A stretch of DNA of 64,000 bases from an uncultured Lachnospiraceae bacterium (lineage in GTDB: Bacteria; Bacillota; Clostridia; Lachnospirales; Lachnospiraceae). The notes below the pieces were generated by a model that searched no databases, was not told the DNA's origin, and saw only the letters and a program-made list of their open reading frames with translations. A program made the translations under genes and the position numbers. Positions 53,152-62,306 of the stretch are shown piece after piece. Position 1 is the first letter of the stretch; every line of letters begins with the position of its first letter. The stretch is taken from NCBI GenBank assembly GCA_934385475.1, contig CAKRPS010000004.1, forward strand, positions 28,362 to 92,361, read 5' to 3'.

Positions 53152-54939
53152 TTGAATGAAGAAGCAATATTCCATGTGAACATGGAAAATTTCGTATATC
53201 CGATTGCAAGAAATGAACTGGTATTTCAGATCAGAGTTGCTAAACAGGATATAGCAGCTTGTGACATTGTCTATTGGAATCGTGATGACGGAATAAAGAA
53301 ATGCGAGCGACTGGGATGTGCGATACGGGATAAGCTGTATGATTATTATCGCGGAAAAGTAAAATTCAAACAGGTAGCCAGATACCAAAAATATTATTTT
53401 ATCCTCAAGGATACCGTGGGGCATCAGCAATATTACTCCACAATCGGAATTACAGACTATGAGCCGACAGAATATGCGTTTGAATATCTGTATGCAAATG
53501 GAAATGATGTGATTCATTATCCTGACTGGACGAAAGGAACGGTTTATTATCAAATTTTCCCGGAACGGTTTTTTAATGGAGATACGGCAAACGATCCCAA
53601 AGAATGTATGGAATGGGGAACCGCACCGACCAGAGAAAATTATATGGGTGGTGATTTAAAGGGAATACAGATGAAGATTCCGTATTTAAAAGAATTAGGA
53701 ATAGAATGTATCTATTTAAACCCCATATTTTGTTCGGATTTTAATCACAAGTATGCTACAAGCAATTATTTTAAGGTGGATCCGATATTTGGAACCAATG
53801 AGGACTTCAGAGAGCTGGTTGATAAATGCCATGACAATGGTATTAAGGTGGTCTTAGATGGTGTTTTTAATCATACCGGAATACATATCAGTTTTTTTGA
53901 AGACCTATTGGAAAATCAGAGTAATTCAAAATATGCCAAGTGGTATCTTACAGAAAAAGAAAAGATTGATGTATCGGAAAAAGACTATGAATGTGTCGGT
54001 GCATATAAGTGGATGCCTAAGTTGAACACTGCAAATAAGGAAGTTCGTGAATTTGTAATCAAAGTTATGGACTATTGGATTTCAGAATATCAGATTGATG
54101 GATGGCGGCTTGATGTGGCAGATGAAGTTGATTCCACAGTCTGGCAAATGGCCCGCAGAGTTCTAAAAGATCGTTATCCGGAGATTATCCTTATCGGAGA
54201 AACATGGGGATATGGAGGAACACTGGTTACTGCAAACCGGTTAGACTCCGTTATGAATTATATGTTCAGAGACGCGGTTTGGGATTACTTTGGCAAGAAC
54301 AGAATTGATGTTGAGGAGTTTGACCAGCGGATAAATCATATGCTTGCGATGTATAAGGAAGAGACAATGCAGGTTATGTATAACCTGATAGACAGTCATG
54401 ATACAGAAAGGTTTCTGTATATTTGTAAAGAAAATAAAGAGCTTTACAAATTGGCAATAGCATTTCAGATACTGTTTATTGGTTCTCCGGCCATTTATTA
54501 TGGCGATGAAGTGGGGCAGACAGGTGCCAACGATCCGGATTGCCGCAGGTGTATGATATGGGACGAGGCAGCAGATATCCACTTAAAGAAATATTATCAG
54601 CAATATATAGATATCCGTCGCAGACATGACTGTATACGAAAGGGAACATTTAGAACTGTTCTTGCAGATAATTGTACAGATACATATGCTTTTGTAAGAT
54701 CATCGGATATGGAAGATATATATGTGCTGATTCATAAAGGAGGAATAGAAGAAAATATAAAGTGCCCGGTTCTGCAGCAGGGAGAGTATGAGGATTGTAT
54801 TACCCAGCACAAATATGTTGCGGAGCCGAAAGAGAAAGTAATGTACAATGGGGACATTGCAGAATATCAGGGAGTGATACCTGTTAATATGCCTGCTTAT
54901 TCTGTTAAGGTTATAAGTCATTTAAAGGAGGAAAATTAA
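53152..54939 (+). CDS. GH13 neopullulanase/cyclomaltodextrinase-type enzyme (cluster 2)
   Basis: A 595-residue cytoplasmic GH13_20-type enzyme. The N-terminal beta domain (residues 1-125) precedes the barrel with GVFNHTG, GWRLDVADE (nucleophile Asp321), LIGETWG (Glu350) and LIDSHDTER (Asp417), then a C-terminal domain. It starts at TTG 53152, immediately after the lacI stop codon, with GGAGGAGA just before. The N-terminus (NEEAIFHVNMENFVYPIARN) aligns in style with the cluster 1 enzyme ([20 protein letters not shown]), so the two are paralogues of moderate divergence. Confidence 0.93.
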   Translation: MNEEAIFHVNMENFVYPIARNELVFQIRVAKQDIAACDIVYWNRDDGIKKCERLGCAIRDKLYDYYRGKVKFKQVARYQKYYFILKDTVGHQQYYSTIGITDYEPTEYAFEYLYANGNDVIHYPDWTKGTVYYQIFPERFFNGDTANDPKECMEWGTAPTRENYMGGDLKGIQMKIPYLKELGIECIYLNPIFCSDFNHKYATSNYFKVDPIFGTNEDFRELVDKCHDNGIKVVLDGVFNHTGIHISFFEDLLENQSNSKYAKWYLTEKEKIDVSEKDYECVGAYKWMPKLNTANKEVREFVIKVMDYWISEYQIDGWRLDVADEVDSTVWQMARRVLKDRYPEIILIGETWGYGGTLVTANRLDSVMNYMFRDAVWDYFGKNRIDVEEFDQRINHMLAMYKEETMQVMYNLIDSHDTERFLYICKENKELYKLAIAFQILFIGSPAIYYGDEVGQTGANDPDCRRCMIWDEAADIHLKKYYQQYIDIRRRHDCIRKGTFRTVLADNCTDTYAFVRSSDMEDIYVLIHKGGIEENIKCPVLQQGEYEDCITQHKYVAEPKEKVMYNGDIAEYQGVIPVNMPAYSVKVISHLKEEN

Positions 54940-54940
54940 A

Positions 54941-56266
54941 ATGGGAAAAAGGAAAAAAATACTGGCAATTTTACTCACATCAGCAATGTGCCTGGCAGCT
55001 CTTGGCGGATGTGGAAAATCACCAGTACAAAACGAAAGTGACTCACAGAGTCAGGAAAATGTAGCGCAAACAAATGAAACAGAAGCGACACCTACGGAAG
55101 AGGTGACAATTAACTTCTGGCACCATTATAGCGCACAATCGGCAGAAAATGAAACCCTGACAAACAAATTAATCCCAAAATTTGAAGAAGAGAATCCGGG
55201 AATTAAGGTTAATGCAGTATCTCATGAGTGGGCTGATCTGCATGAAAAGATCTTGATCAGTGCACAATCAGATACACTGCCGGATGTAGCGCGTCTGGAC
55301 AGCGCATGGATTCCTGAATTTGAAAAGATGGGAATTCTTGTTCCTTTGGATCAGGAAATCAGCGATTTTAATGATGTTGCAGGAGGATTACTGGACAGTG
55401 CCATGAGTACGGCAACCGTTGGAGAACATTCCTATGGACTGGCATTAAATACAAACTCCAAGATACTGTTCTATAATGTGAAAGCATTGGAGGAAGCAGG
55501 AATTGCGGTACCAACTACGATGGATGAGTTTGTAAGTGCAGTAAAAGTACTTGCCGGAACAAATGAAAATGGTCAACAGGTATGGGGGTATGATGAACCG
55601 GCCTTAGCCGGATGGAATCTTTGCCCATTTATCTGGAGCATGGGCGGGGCCCTGACTAATGATGAAGAAACAGCAGCATCCGGTTATATTAACAGTCCTG
55701 AAACCGTGAAGGCAATTGAAACACTGGCAAAGTTATATCAGGAGGGAGCCATCACGGGATGGAACAGCGGAGATATACCGATGACAGATGGTTTTGGAAC
55801 AGGAAGATACATGATGCTTTTGGAAGGACCCTGGAAGGTTGCGGAAATGGCAGGAGCTTACCCGGATTTTGAGTATGCAACAACTGAAATTCCGGCAGGA
55901 GATGGAGGTTCCATTTCTGTACTCGGTGGCGAAGATATTTCTATGTTTAACAGTGCTAACAAAGATGCGGCATGGAAATTTATGAAGTTTATGACCAGCC
56001 CGTATGCGCAGGAGGAAATGGCGAAGTGCGGACAGATTCCGGTTAATAAGGAGACACTGGAAAGCGACACTGTGAAATCGGCAGATTTTGCTCCGTTTAT
56101 AGATGCGATCAAAACTGCTAAGTCCAGACCGACAGTTGCATGCTGGTCAGAAATGGACAGTGAACTGTCTGTAGCAGTAACGGCTGTCATGAACGGAGAA
56201 AAAACCGCACAGGAAGCTATGGATGAACTGGCAGTAAAGTTTGATGATATGCTTGCTGAGCAATAA
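54941..56266 (+). CDS. Sugar ABC transporter substrate-binding lipoprotein (cluster 2)
   Basis: A 441-residue family 1 solute-binding lipoprotein with lipobox LGGC (Cys24) and a short polar linker. The fold begins VTINFWHHYSAQSAENETLT and has the usual FNTNSKILFYN-like core (GLALNTNSKILFYNVKALEE). Maltodextrin specificity is inferred from the operon. It begins one base after the GH13 stop codon, behind GGAGG. A hairpin in the gap behind it may raise its level over the permeases. Confidence 0.9.
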   Translation: MGKRKKILAILLTSAMCLAALGGCGKSPVQNESDSQSQENVAQTNETEATPTEEVTINFWHHYSAQSAENETLTNKLIPKFEEENPGIKVNAVSHEWADLHEKILISAQSDTLPDVARLDSAWIPEFEKMGILVPLDQEISDFNDVAGGLLDSAMSTATVGEHSYGLALNTNSKILFYNVKALEEAGIAVPTTMDEFVSAVKVLAGTNENGQQVWGYDEPALAGWNLCPFIWSMGGALTNDEETAASGYINSPETVKAIETLAKLYQEGAITGWNSGDIPMTDGFGTGRYMMLLEGPWKVAEMAGAYPDFEYATTEIPAGDGGSISVLGGEDISMFNSANKDAAWKFMKFMTSPYAQEEMAKCGQIPVNKETLESDTVKSADFAPFIDAIKTAKSRPTVACWSEMDSELSVAVTAVMNGEKTAQEAMDELAVKFDDMLAEQ

Positions 56267-56285
56267 GTGCTGGTGAGCTGATTTA

Positions 56286-56317
56286 CAGGGTGCCGGACAG
56301 GAGTAGTTCGGCACCTG
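56286..56317 (+). other. Intercistronic hairpin after the binding-protein gene
   Basis: CAGGGTGCCG pairs with CGGCACCTG (one bulged G) over a 13-nt loop, without a T-run. Such hairpins commonly protect the upstream binding-protein mRNA. Confidence 0.55.
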
Positions 56318-56339
56318 TGTTAAAGAGAGGTATAGTGGA

Positions 56340-57218
56340 ATGAAAACATCCAAGACAGGAAAGTATCAGATAGCTTTATTATTATTGCCCGGTATTCTTA
56401 TATTTGGTTTGTTTACCGTATACCCCATTGTCAAGTTGTTTGTTATGAGCTTTTTCAAGTGGGATTTTGGGAGCATTTCGGGACAGATTTTTATTGGACT
56501 GGAAAATTATCGGGAGGTTTTAAGTGACGAATATTTTAGAACTTCCTTTGCAAATACATTGATATATACACTGGTAACGGTACCGGGGCAGATGATAATA
56601 GGCTTTTTAGTTGCATATCTAATTAATCAGATATGTAAATTTCAGGTGGGATACAGAGTTCTGTACTATTTACCTGTTATCACATCCTGGGTAATTGCCT
56701 CGCTTGTATTTAAATATGTGTTTAATACGGAAGGACTGTTAAATTATTTTCTCGTTAATATTGTTCACGTGACTTCCCAGAATATCCACTGGCTTGATAC
56801 AAGATGGGGAGGCCTTACCATAGCAATGTTTCTTGGTATATGGAAAGGAATAGGATGGAATATGGTGGTATTTCTTGCGGCGCTGCAAACAGTATCTACT
56901 GATCTGTATGAAGCTGCAGAAATTGACGGTGCCACTGCGTGGGACAAGCTACTCCATGTTACGCTTCCGGGCATAAAGGGAACTACCTTGTTTGCGCTTG
57001 TTATGCTTACGATAGGCGGATTTAATGTATTTACATCCGTCAAAATGATTACGGGTGGAGAACCTGGTCATCAGACAGACGTAGTGCTGACATGGATGTA
57101 TTATAAAGCCTTCAGCACGGGCTCATTTGGCTATTCGGCAGCACTTTCCTTTATCATTACATTAGTACTGGCGGTATTGGCGGTTATACAGTTTAAAATG
57201 ATGGAACAGAAGGATTGA
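56340..57218 (+). CDS. MalF/UgpA-like sugar ABC permease (cluster 2)
   Basis: A 292-residue permease with six helices and the EAA loop LYEAAEIDGATAWDKLLHVT near residues 193-212. Unlike the cluster 1 MalF-like protein it lacks the N-terminal extension and so belongs to the shorter UgpA-type branch, showing that the two importers were not made by simple duplication. No ATPase gene accompanies it. Confidence 0.92.
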   Translation: MKTSKTGKYQIALLLLPGILIFGLFTVYPIVKLFVMSFFKWDFGSISGQIFIGLENYREVLSDEYFRTSFANTLIYTLVTVPGQMIIGFLVAYLINQICKFQVGYRVLYYLPVITSWVIASLVFKYVFNTEGLLNYFLVNIVHVTSQNIHWLDTRWGGLTIAMFLGIWKGIGWNMVVFLAALQTVSTDLYEAAEIDGATAWDKLLHVTLPGIKGTTLFALVMLTIGGFNVFTSVKMITGGEPGHQTDVVLTWMYYKAFSTGSFGYSAALSFIITLVLAVLAVIQFKMMEQKD

Positions 57219-57229
57219 GGTGGTTGTAG

Positions 57230-58069
57230 ATGAAGAAGAAAACGATAGTACAGATGATACTTCATTTTATACTGATTATTGCATTGGTTATTGTTGTATT
57301 GCCTATGGTGTACATGATTAGTACATCCTTGAAACCAAATGGAGCATTATATGAATATCCACCCCGCTTTTTACCTTCTTTGCAGGAAATAACAATTGAA
57401 AATTATGTGTATGTTTTGGGGCAGGGTAAGTTTTATATTAATTTCTTTAATAGCGTGTTGGTTGCAATATGTTCTGTATTGCTGGCAGCTATTATAGCAT
57501 CGGCACTTGGGTATGTGATTGCAAGATTCAGATTTCCGGGAAGAGATATACTGTTTGGATTTATTGTATTAACGATGATCATACCCGGACTGACATTGAT
57601 CATTCCCCAGTATCAATTAGCGGTAAAGCTTAAGGCCATCAATTCTCTGGCGGGTTTAATTCCTTTCTACACAGCATGGACAATACCATATTCTACCTTT
57701 ATGATAAAGGGATTTGTAGAAAACATTCCCAAAGAGTTGGATGAAGCTACCTATATGGATGGAGGAAGTGTATTAACCGTATTCTGGAAGATTATTATTC
57801 CCCTTGCAAAGCCCGGAATAGCATCCGTATCTATTTTTAATTTTCTGACCGCCTGGGAAGAATTTCCATGGGCAAACACAGTGATCAATGACAATTTGAA
57901 AAGGACTATGCCAATTGCCATATCAGGATTTTTCGGTCAACACCAGTTTACACAATGGGGATATGTATTCGCGTTGTCTGTTTTCAGCCTGTTGCCAATT
58001 TTATTAGTATTTATCTTTTGCCAGAAGTTTTTTGTGGCCGGTCTGACAACAGGAAGTGTCAAAGGATGA
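57230..58069 (+). CDS. MalG/UgpE-like sugar ABC permease (cluster 2)
   Basis: A 279-residue partner permease with six helices, EAA loop ELDEATYMDGGSVLTVFWKI (about residues 165-184) and the C-terminus FVAGLTTGSVKG typical of this family. It follows the first permease by 11 nt and ends the operon. No clear terminator is seen before the rhomboid gene. Confidence 0.92.
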   Translation: MKKKTIVQMILHFILIIALVIVVLPMVYMISTSLKPNGALYEYPPRFLPSLQEITIENYVYVLGQGKFYINFFNSVLVAICSVLLAAIIASALGYVIARFRFPGRDILFGFIVLTMIIPGLTLIIPQYQLAVKLKAINSLAGLIPFYTAWTIPYSTFMIKGFVENIPKELDEATYMDGGSVLTVFWKIIIPLAKPGIASVSIFNFLTAWEEFPWANTVINDNLKRTMPIAISGFFGQHQFTQWGYVFALSVFSLLPILLVFIFCQKFFVAGLTTGSVKG

Positions 58070-58107
58070 CGGATGCGATAGCGGATATTTGACACTCCCA
58101 GCTGAAA

Positions 58108-59217
58108 ATGATACTCTCTAAAGAACAGTGGAATCAAATTGTTGGAGAGAGCAGCATGACCGGAGAACAGCTTGGAAATATGTTTATGGCACATGAATAT
58201 ATAAAGGTGCCGTCGAATCTGTCGGAATTTACATTTTATTTTCACAGAGAAAATCAAGGGATCAATGCAGTATGTACAATCGATTTCAGTTCAGGGCTGT
58301 ATGTTTCCGAGGATCAGTATTTTCACATCAAAGATACGATTCGAGCCTTTTTTGCAGACAAAGGAGAGCAGAATGTTCATATTCTTACACTGATTCTCTG
58401 TAAGGATATGGACAAAGCCCGGCTTATCTGCGCGCAGGATCGTTTTTGCTGGCTGATCGATGTTGTATCTGACAGTCTTATCATATATGAAGAACAGGTG
58501 CCGGATTTCTATGGATTAAAATCGCTTTTGGAGGATTTTTTATTATCCTTGAGAACCGGGAACTTTTATCAGGAGGGGGATTTCGGAGAGGTACAGCAGA
58601 AGGAATCTTCTGACAGGTGTGAAAAGTTCAGAAATCTACCCTGGGTCAATCTATGCCTTGTGGCAGTCAATGTAATTGTATTTCTTATATGTACATTCAC
58701 AGGAGATCTGTTATATAATGAAGGTGCGTTCAGCGTCCGGAATCTTATCGAGGAGGGCGCTTTTTACCGTATGCTGGCATCGATGTTTTTACATGCCGAC
58801 ATTGAACACTTAGTCAGCAATATGGTGGTTTTATATTACGTGGGAGAGATCGTAGAGAAAAAGATTGGCCATTTGCCTTATCTGGTTATCTATCTTCTTT
58901 CCGGCCTGGCAGGGGATGTCTTTTCTATGGCATATGAGCTGTGGACCGGAGAGTATGTCAGTTCGGTAGGGGCAAGTGGGGCTATTTTCGGGATCGAAGG
59001 AGCGCTACTGCTTCTGGTGGCACTGCACCATGGGAAATTAGAAAATATGACAGCAGGGCGTGTAGCTTTTGCTATTGCATTTTCATTATATTGTGGATTT
59101 ACCAGTACCTTTATCAACAATGCGGCGCATATAGGTGGTTTGATGATGGGAATGACGGCGATGACATTGCTGTGGATCATCAATCCACGCATCCGGCAAG
59201 GTATCGCAAACAAGTAA
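58108..59217 (+). CDS. Rhomboid family intramembrane serine protease
   Basis: A 369-residue protein. Residues 1-185 are a soluble N-terminal domain; the rest is the rhomboid core with the catalytic pair Ser290 (SVGASGAIFG) and His341 (NNAAHIGGLMMG), plus MLASMFLHADIEHLVSNMVV with the conserved HxxxxHxxxN-like segment. It cuts membrane proteins within their helices; the substrate is unknown. ATG 58108 has a poor ribosome site, while the internal ATG 58156 (MTGEQLGNMFM) has GGAG at 8 nt, so the protein could be 16 residues shorter. Confidence 0.9.
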   Translation: MILSKEQWNQIVGESSMTGEQLGNMFMAHEYIKVPSNLSEFTFYFHRENQGINAVCTIDFSSGLYVSEDQYFHIKDTIRAFFADKGEQNVHILTLILCKDMDKARLICAQDRFCWLIDVVSDSLIIYEEQVPDFYGLKSLLEDFLLSLRTGNFYQEGDFGEVQQKESSDRCEKFRNLPWVNLCLVAVNVIVFLICTFTGDLLYNEGAFSVRNLIEEGAFYRMLASMFLHADIEHLVSNMVVLYYVGEIVEKKIGHLPYLVIYLLSGLAGDVFSMAYELWTGEYVSSVGASGAIFGIEGALLLLVALHHGKLENMTAGRVAFAIAFSLYCGFTSTFINNAAHIGGLMMGMTAMTLLWIINPRIRQGIANK

Positions 59218-59238
59218 TCAGCAGACATGGAGGAAAAT

Positions 59239-60225
59239 ATGAAGATCAATATTTATTATGGCGGCAGAGGACTTATGGATGATCCGACACTTTTTGTTCT
59301 GAACAAAATGAAAGAAGTGATGGAGGAACTCCGGGTTACCGTGGAAACCTACCAGCTATATGATATGAAAAACAGGATTCCTACATTGCCACAGACCTTA
59401 AAGGCAGCCGATGGCGTTATTCTGGCAACCACAGTGGAGTGGTATGGCATAGGGGGCTATATGCAGCAGTTTTTGGACGCATGCTGGCTGTACGGAGACA
59501 AGGAAAAGATCAGTCAGATGTATATGTGTCCGGTCGTGATGTCGACAACCTATGGAGAGCGGGAAGCAAAACTGAATCTGGCGACAGCATGGGAAATACT
59601 GGGTGGCCGCCCGTGCAGTGGACTCTGTGGCTACATAGCGGATACGGCACTGTTGGAGGATAATGAGGAATATATCCGCATTATTGAAAAAAAGGCAGAG
59701 AATCTCTACCGGACGATCAGCCAGAAAATGCCCTGCCTGCCGGCAAGTAATCAGGCGGTCAAGCAGAAGGTTGCCATTACAAAGAGCATGAATTTTACAC
59801 CGCAGGAGACAGAGCAGCTTTCACAGTATGTGGCGGATGATACGTATGTTCAAAGACAGAAAGAGGATATACAGGAGCTTGCAAGTCTTTTCCGCGATAT
59901 GATGGGAAACAGCAGCAAAGAAGATGATACAGAGTTTATTAAAGAGATAGAGTCCGCATTTCATCCGGAGCCGGGAATTTCGGCCAACTATAGATTACAG
60001 ATTGATGACAAGAAGGAACCGCTTTTCCTGGAGATCCGCGAGGACGGCTGCCGTTGCTTCTACGGAGACGGGGGAAGTGCGGATGTTGAAATGCAGATGA
60101 GCAGAGAGACACTGGAGCAGATCCTTGCCGGAAGAAGCAGCTTCCAAAGCTCTTTTATGGCGGGCGACATGAAAATGAAGGGTGATTTCAAAATCCTGAG
60201 AGCACTGGATCAGGTTTTGTCATAA
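59239..60225 (+). CDS. Flavodoxin-fold NAD(P)H oxidoreductase fused to an SCP2-like domain
   Basis: A 328-residue protein. Residues 1-165 resemble NADPH-dependent FMN reductases/multimeric flavodoxins (NIYYGGRGLMDDPTLFVLNK, GVILATTVEWYGIGGYMQQF). After a helical linker, residues about 225-328 resemble an SCP-2 sterol-carrier-like domain (LFLEIREDGCRCFYGDGGSA, FMAGDMKMKGDFKILRALDQ). The fusion suggests a redox enzyme with a lipid-binding part; its substrate is unknown. ATG 59239 has GGAGG 5 nt before; ATG 59227 contains that site and is not used. Confidence 0.75.
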   Translation: MKINIYYGGRGLMDDPTLFVLNKMKEVMEELRVTVETYQLYDMKNRIPTLPQTLKAADGVILATTVEWYGIGGYMQQFLDACWLYGDKEKISQMYMCPVVMSTTYGEREAKLNLATAWEILGGRPCSGLCGYIADTALLEDNEEYIRIIEKKAENLYRTISQKMPCLPASNQAVKQKVAITKSMNFTPQETEQLSQYVADDTYVQRQKEDIQELASLFRDMMGNSSKEDDTEFIKEIESAFHPEPGISANYRLQIDDKKEPLFLEIREDGCRCFYGDGGSADVEMQMSRETLEQILAGRSSFQSSFMAGDMKMKGDFKILRALDQVLS

Positions 60226-60250
60226 AAATCCAAGGGGAAGGAGCAGGAAA

Positions 60251-60661
60251 ATGAAAGACGATAACTGTATTTTTTGTAAAATTGCGAACGGAGGGATTCC
60301 GTCCAAAACCATCTATGAGGATGAAAAATTCCGTGTAATATTAGACCTTGGCCCGGCTACAAAGGGACATGCGTTGATTCTTCCGAAAGAGCATTATGCA
60401 AATCTTTATGAGCTTCCGGAGGAGATGGCAGGAGACGTTATGAAGCTTGCCAAAAAAATGGCAACACAGATCACAGAGAAGCTGGGATGCGAGGGATTTA
60501 ATCTTGTGCAGAACAATGGAGACCTTGCAGGGCAGACCGTGTACCACTTCCATCTTCACCTGATTCCGAGATACCGTGCAGACGGACAGACAATCGGATG
60601 GAAGCCGCAGGAAGTGTCACAGGAAGAGCTTGAAGAGGTAAGGGCACAGATCGTAGACTGA
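60251..60661 (+). CDS. HIT family nucleotide hydrolase (Hint-like)
   Basis: A 136-residue protein: DNCIFCKIANGGIPSKTIYE at the N-terminus with a C-x2-C type start, and the histidine triad VYHFHLHLIPRY near the end. Such proteins hydrolyse AMP-lysine or AMP-phosphoramidate-type substrates. It lies 25 nt behind the flavodoxin gene with GGAG upstream and is likely cotranscribed with its neighbours. Confidence 0.95.
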   Translation: MKDDNCIFCKIANGGIPSKTIYEDEKFRVILDLGPATKGHALILPKEHYANLYELPEEMAGDVMKLAKKMATQITEKLGCEGFNLVQNNGDLAGQTVYHFHLHLIPRYRADGQTIGWKPQEVSQEELEEVRAQIVD

Positions 60662-60675
60662 GTGCAGGAGAAGAA

Positions 60676-61563
60676 ATGGCAGAGCTGCCGGGAAAACAGG
60701 CAAGTGAGGGTTGCAGAAATATGAGAACGTTAGAAACTTCAGAAATTATCCGGAATATCAAAGAAATGTGTATAGAGGCCAATCATTTTCTTGCGCCGGA
60801 TATGGAGGAAGCACTGAGAAAAGCGCAGGACACGGAAAAAGCACCTTTGGGAAAACAGATATTAGGACAGCTACAGGAAAACCTTCAGATCGCGGGAGAA
60901 GATATGATCCCGATCTGTCAGGATACAGGAATGGCAGTCGTGTTTCTGGAGATTGGACAGGAGCTGCATATCACAGGTGGCAGTCTGGAAGAGGCAGTCA
61001 ATGAGGGAGTAAGACAGGGATATGTGGAAGGCTATCTGCGCAAGTCTGTTGTGAAGGACCCTCTGATACGGGAAAATACAAAAGACAATACTCCGGCGGT
61101 GATCCATTATGAGATCGTACCTGGGGAGCAGCTTCGCATTACGATTGCGCCGAAGGGCTTTGGCAGTGAAAACATGAGCCGTATTTTCATGCTGAAACCG
61201 GCAGATGGGATCGAGGGTGTAAAAAATGCGATTCTTACTGCAGTGAAGGATGCGGGACCCAACGCATGCCCTCCGATGGTAGTTGGGGTCGGAATTGGCG
61301 GCACGTTTGAAAAATGTGCATTGCTGGCCAAAAAGGCGCTCACCAGACAGGTAAATGAACATTCAACGATTCCCTACGTAAAGGAACTGGAAGAGGAACT
61401 TCTGGAAAAGATAAACAAAACAGGGATAGGTCCCGGTGGACTTGGCGGAACGACAACGGCCCTGGCGGTGAATATCAATACCTATCCGACACATATTGCG
61501 GGACTTCCGGTAGCAATTAACATTTGTTGCCATGTCAACCGGCATGCCGTAAGGGTTTTATAA
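60676..61563 (+). CDS. Fumarate hydratase class I, alpha subunit
   Basis: The larger part of a two-subunit [4Fe-4S] fumarase/L(+)-tartrate dehydratase, converting fumarate and malate. Seen: PICQDTGMAVVFLEIGQ (cluster Cys), PKGFGSENMSRIFMLKPADG, ACPPMVVGVGIGGTFEKCAL and GPGGLGGTTTALAVNI. Cys in ICQDTG, FEKCA and NICCHVN should hold the cluster. ATG 60676 has AGGAG at 5 nt, but the family usually begins near ATG 60721 (MRTLETSEII), so 15 residues may be extra. The beta subunit follows. The malate rather than tartrate role is inferred. Confidence 0.93.
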   Translation: MAELPGKQASEGCRNMRTLETSEIIRNIKEMCIEANHFLAPDMEEALRKAQDTEKAPLGKQILGQLQENLQIAGEDMIPICQDTGMAVVFLEIGQELHITGGSLEEAVNEGVRQGYVEGYLRKSVVKDPLIRENTKDNTPAVIHYEIVPGEQLRITIAPKGFGSENMSRIFMLKPADGIEGVKNAILTAVKDAGPNACPPMVVGVGIGGTFEKCALLAKKALTRQVNEHSTIPYVKELEEELLEKINKTGIGPGGLGGTTTALAVNINTYPTHIAGLPVAINICCHVNRHAVRVL

Positions 61564-61662
61564 GGCAGTATTTGAAAGAGTTTCTTCTATATATATTGAT
61601 TGGAATTTGATGTTGTACTATATATAGATAGTTTTGAATTAAGCGCAGAAATGGGGACAGAG

Positions 61663-62214
61663 ATGGAACAGCATATTACGGCACCTTTGCAGCCGGAGGT
61701 TGCAGAAACGCTCAGAGCGGGCGACTATGTTTACATTACAGGAACAATCTATACAGCCAGAGATGCAGCGCATAAGAGAATGGAAGAGGCACTCAATGCA
61801 GGCAAAGAGCTTCCGCTGGATATACAGAATACGGTTCTGTATTATATGGGCCCGTCACCTGCACGGGAGGGCAGACCGATCGGTTCGGCAGGACCGACTA
61901 CGGCAAGCCGGATGGATAAGTATGCACCCCGCCTTTTGGATATGGGGCTTACCGGCATGATAGGAAAAGGAAAAAGATCGGAGGCTGTCAAGGAAGCGAT
62001 CGTCAGGAATAAGGCAGTGTACTTTGCAGCGGTCGGAGGTGCGGGAGCACTTTTGTCGAAATCAATTCTTTCTTCTGAGGTGGTTGCATATGAGGATCTG
62101 GGAACAGAGGCGATCCGCAGGCTGGAGGTAAAGGATTTCCCGGTTATTGTTGTGATCGATTCAGAAGGCAATAATCTTTATGAAACGGCAATACAGGAGT
62201 ATTGTGAACTGTAA
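61663..62214 (+). CDS. Fumarate hydratase class I, beta subunit
   Basis: A 183-residue beta subunit. MEQHITAPLQPEVAETLRAG is the usual N-terminus; ITGTIYTARDAAHKRM and GPSPAREGRPIGSAGPTTAS are the conserved substrate loops, and GLTGMIGKGKR the later one. ATG 61663 is chosen by family length (about 185) and GGGG just upstream; the open frame reaches back to 61600 but that part is not conserved. About 100 nt separate it from the alpha subunit, wide for a coupled pair. Confidence 0.93.
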   Translation: MEQHITAPLQPEVAETLRAGDYVYITGTIYTARDAAHKRMEEALNAGKELPLDIQNTVLYYMGPSPAREGRPIGSAGPTTASRMDKYAPRLLDMGLTGMIGKGKRSEAVKEAIVRNKAVYFAAVGGAGALLSKSILSSEVVAYEDLGTEAIRRLEVKDFPVIVVIDSEGNNLYETAIQEYCEL

Positions 62215-62260
62215 TCTATAAAGAAACGGATTATCAGGCACATACTTGCCACAAACTCGA

Positions 62261-62291
62261 TATGCGCAAAAAGCATGCGCAGAAAAGGGGA
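62261..62291 (+). repeat. Dispersed hairpin/SD leader, degenerate copy (before plsC)
   Basis: TATGCGCAAAAAGCATGCGC then AGAAAAGGGGA. Hairpin arms and loop are kept, but the SD end changed and the ATG is 16 nt away. Upstream CTTGCCACAAACTCG still resembles the long form (CTTGACACAAACTCG). Confidence 0.65.
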
Positions 62292-62306
62292 ATAGTGTAA
62301 ATTATT

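Noticed and set aside
61600..61662. N-terminal extension of the fumarase beta subunit
   Set aside because: No ribosome site and not part of the family; the conserved start is at 61663.
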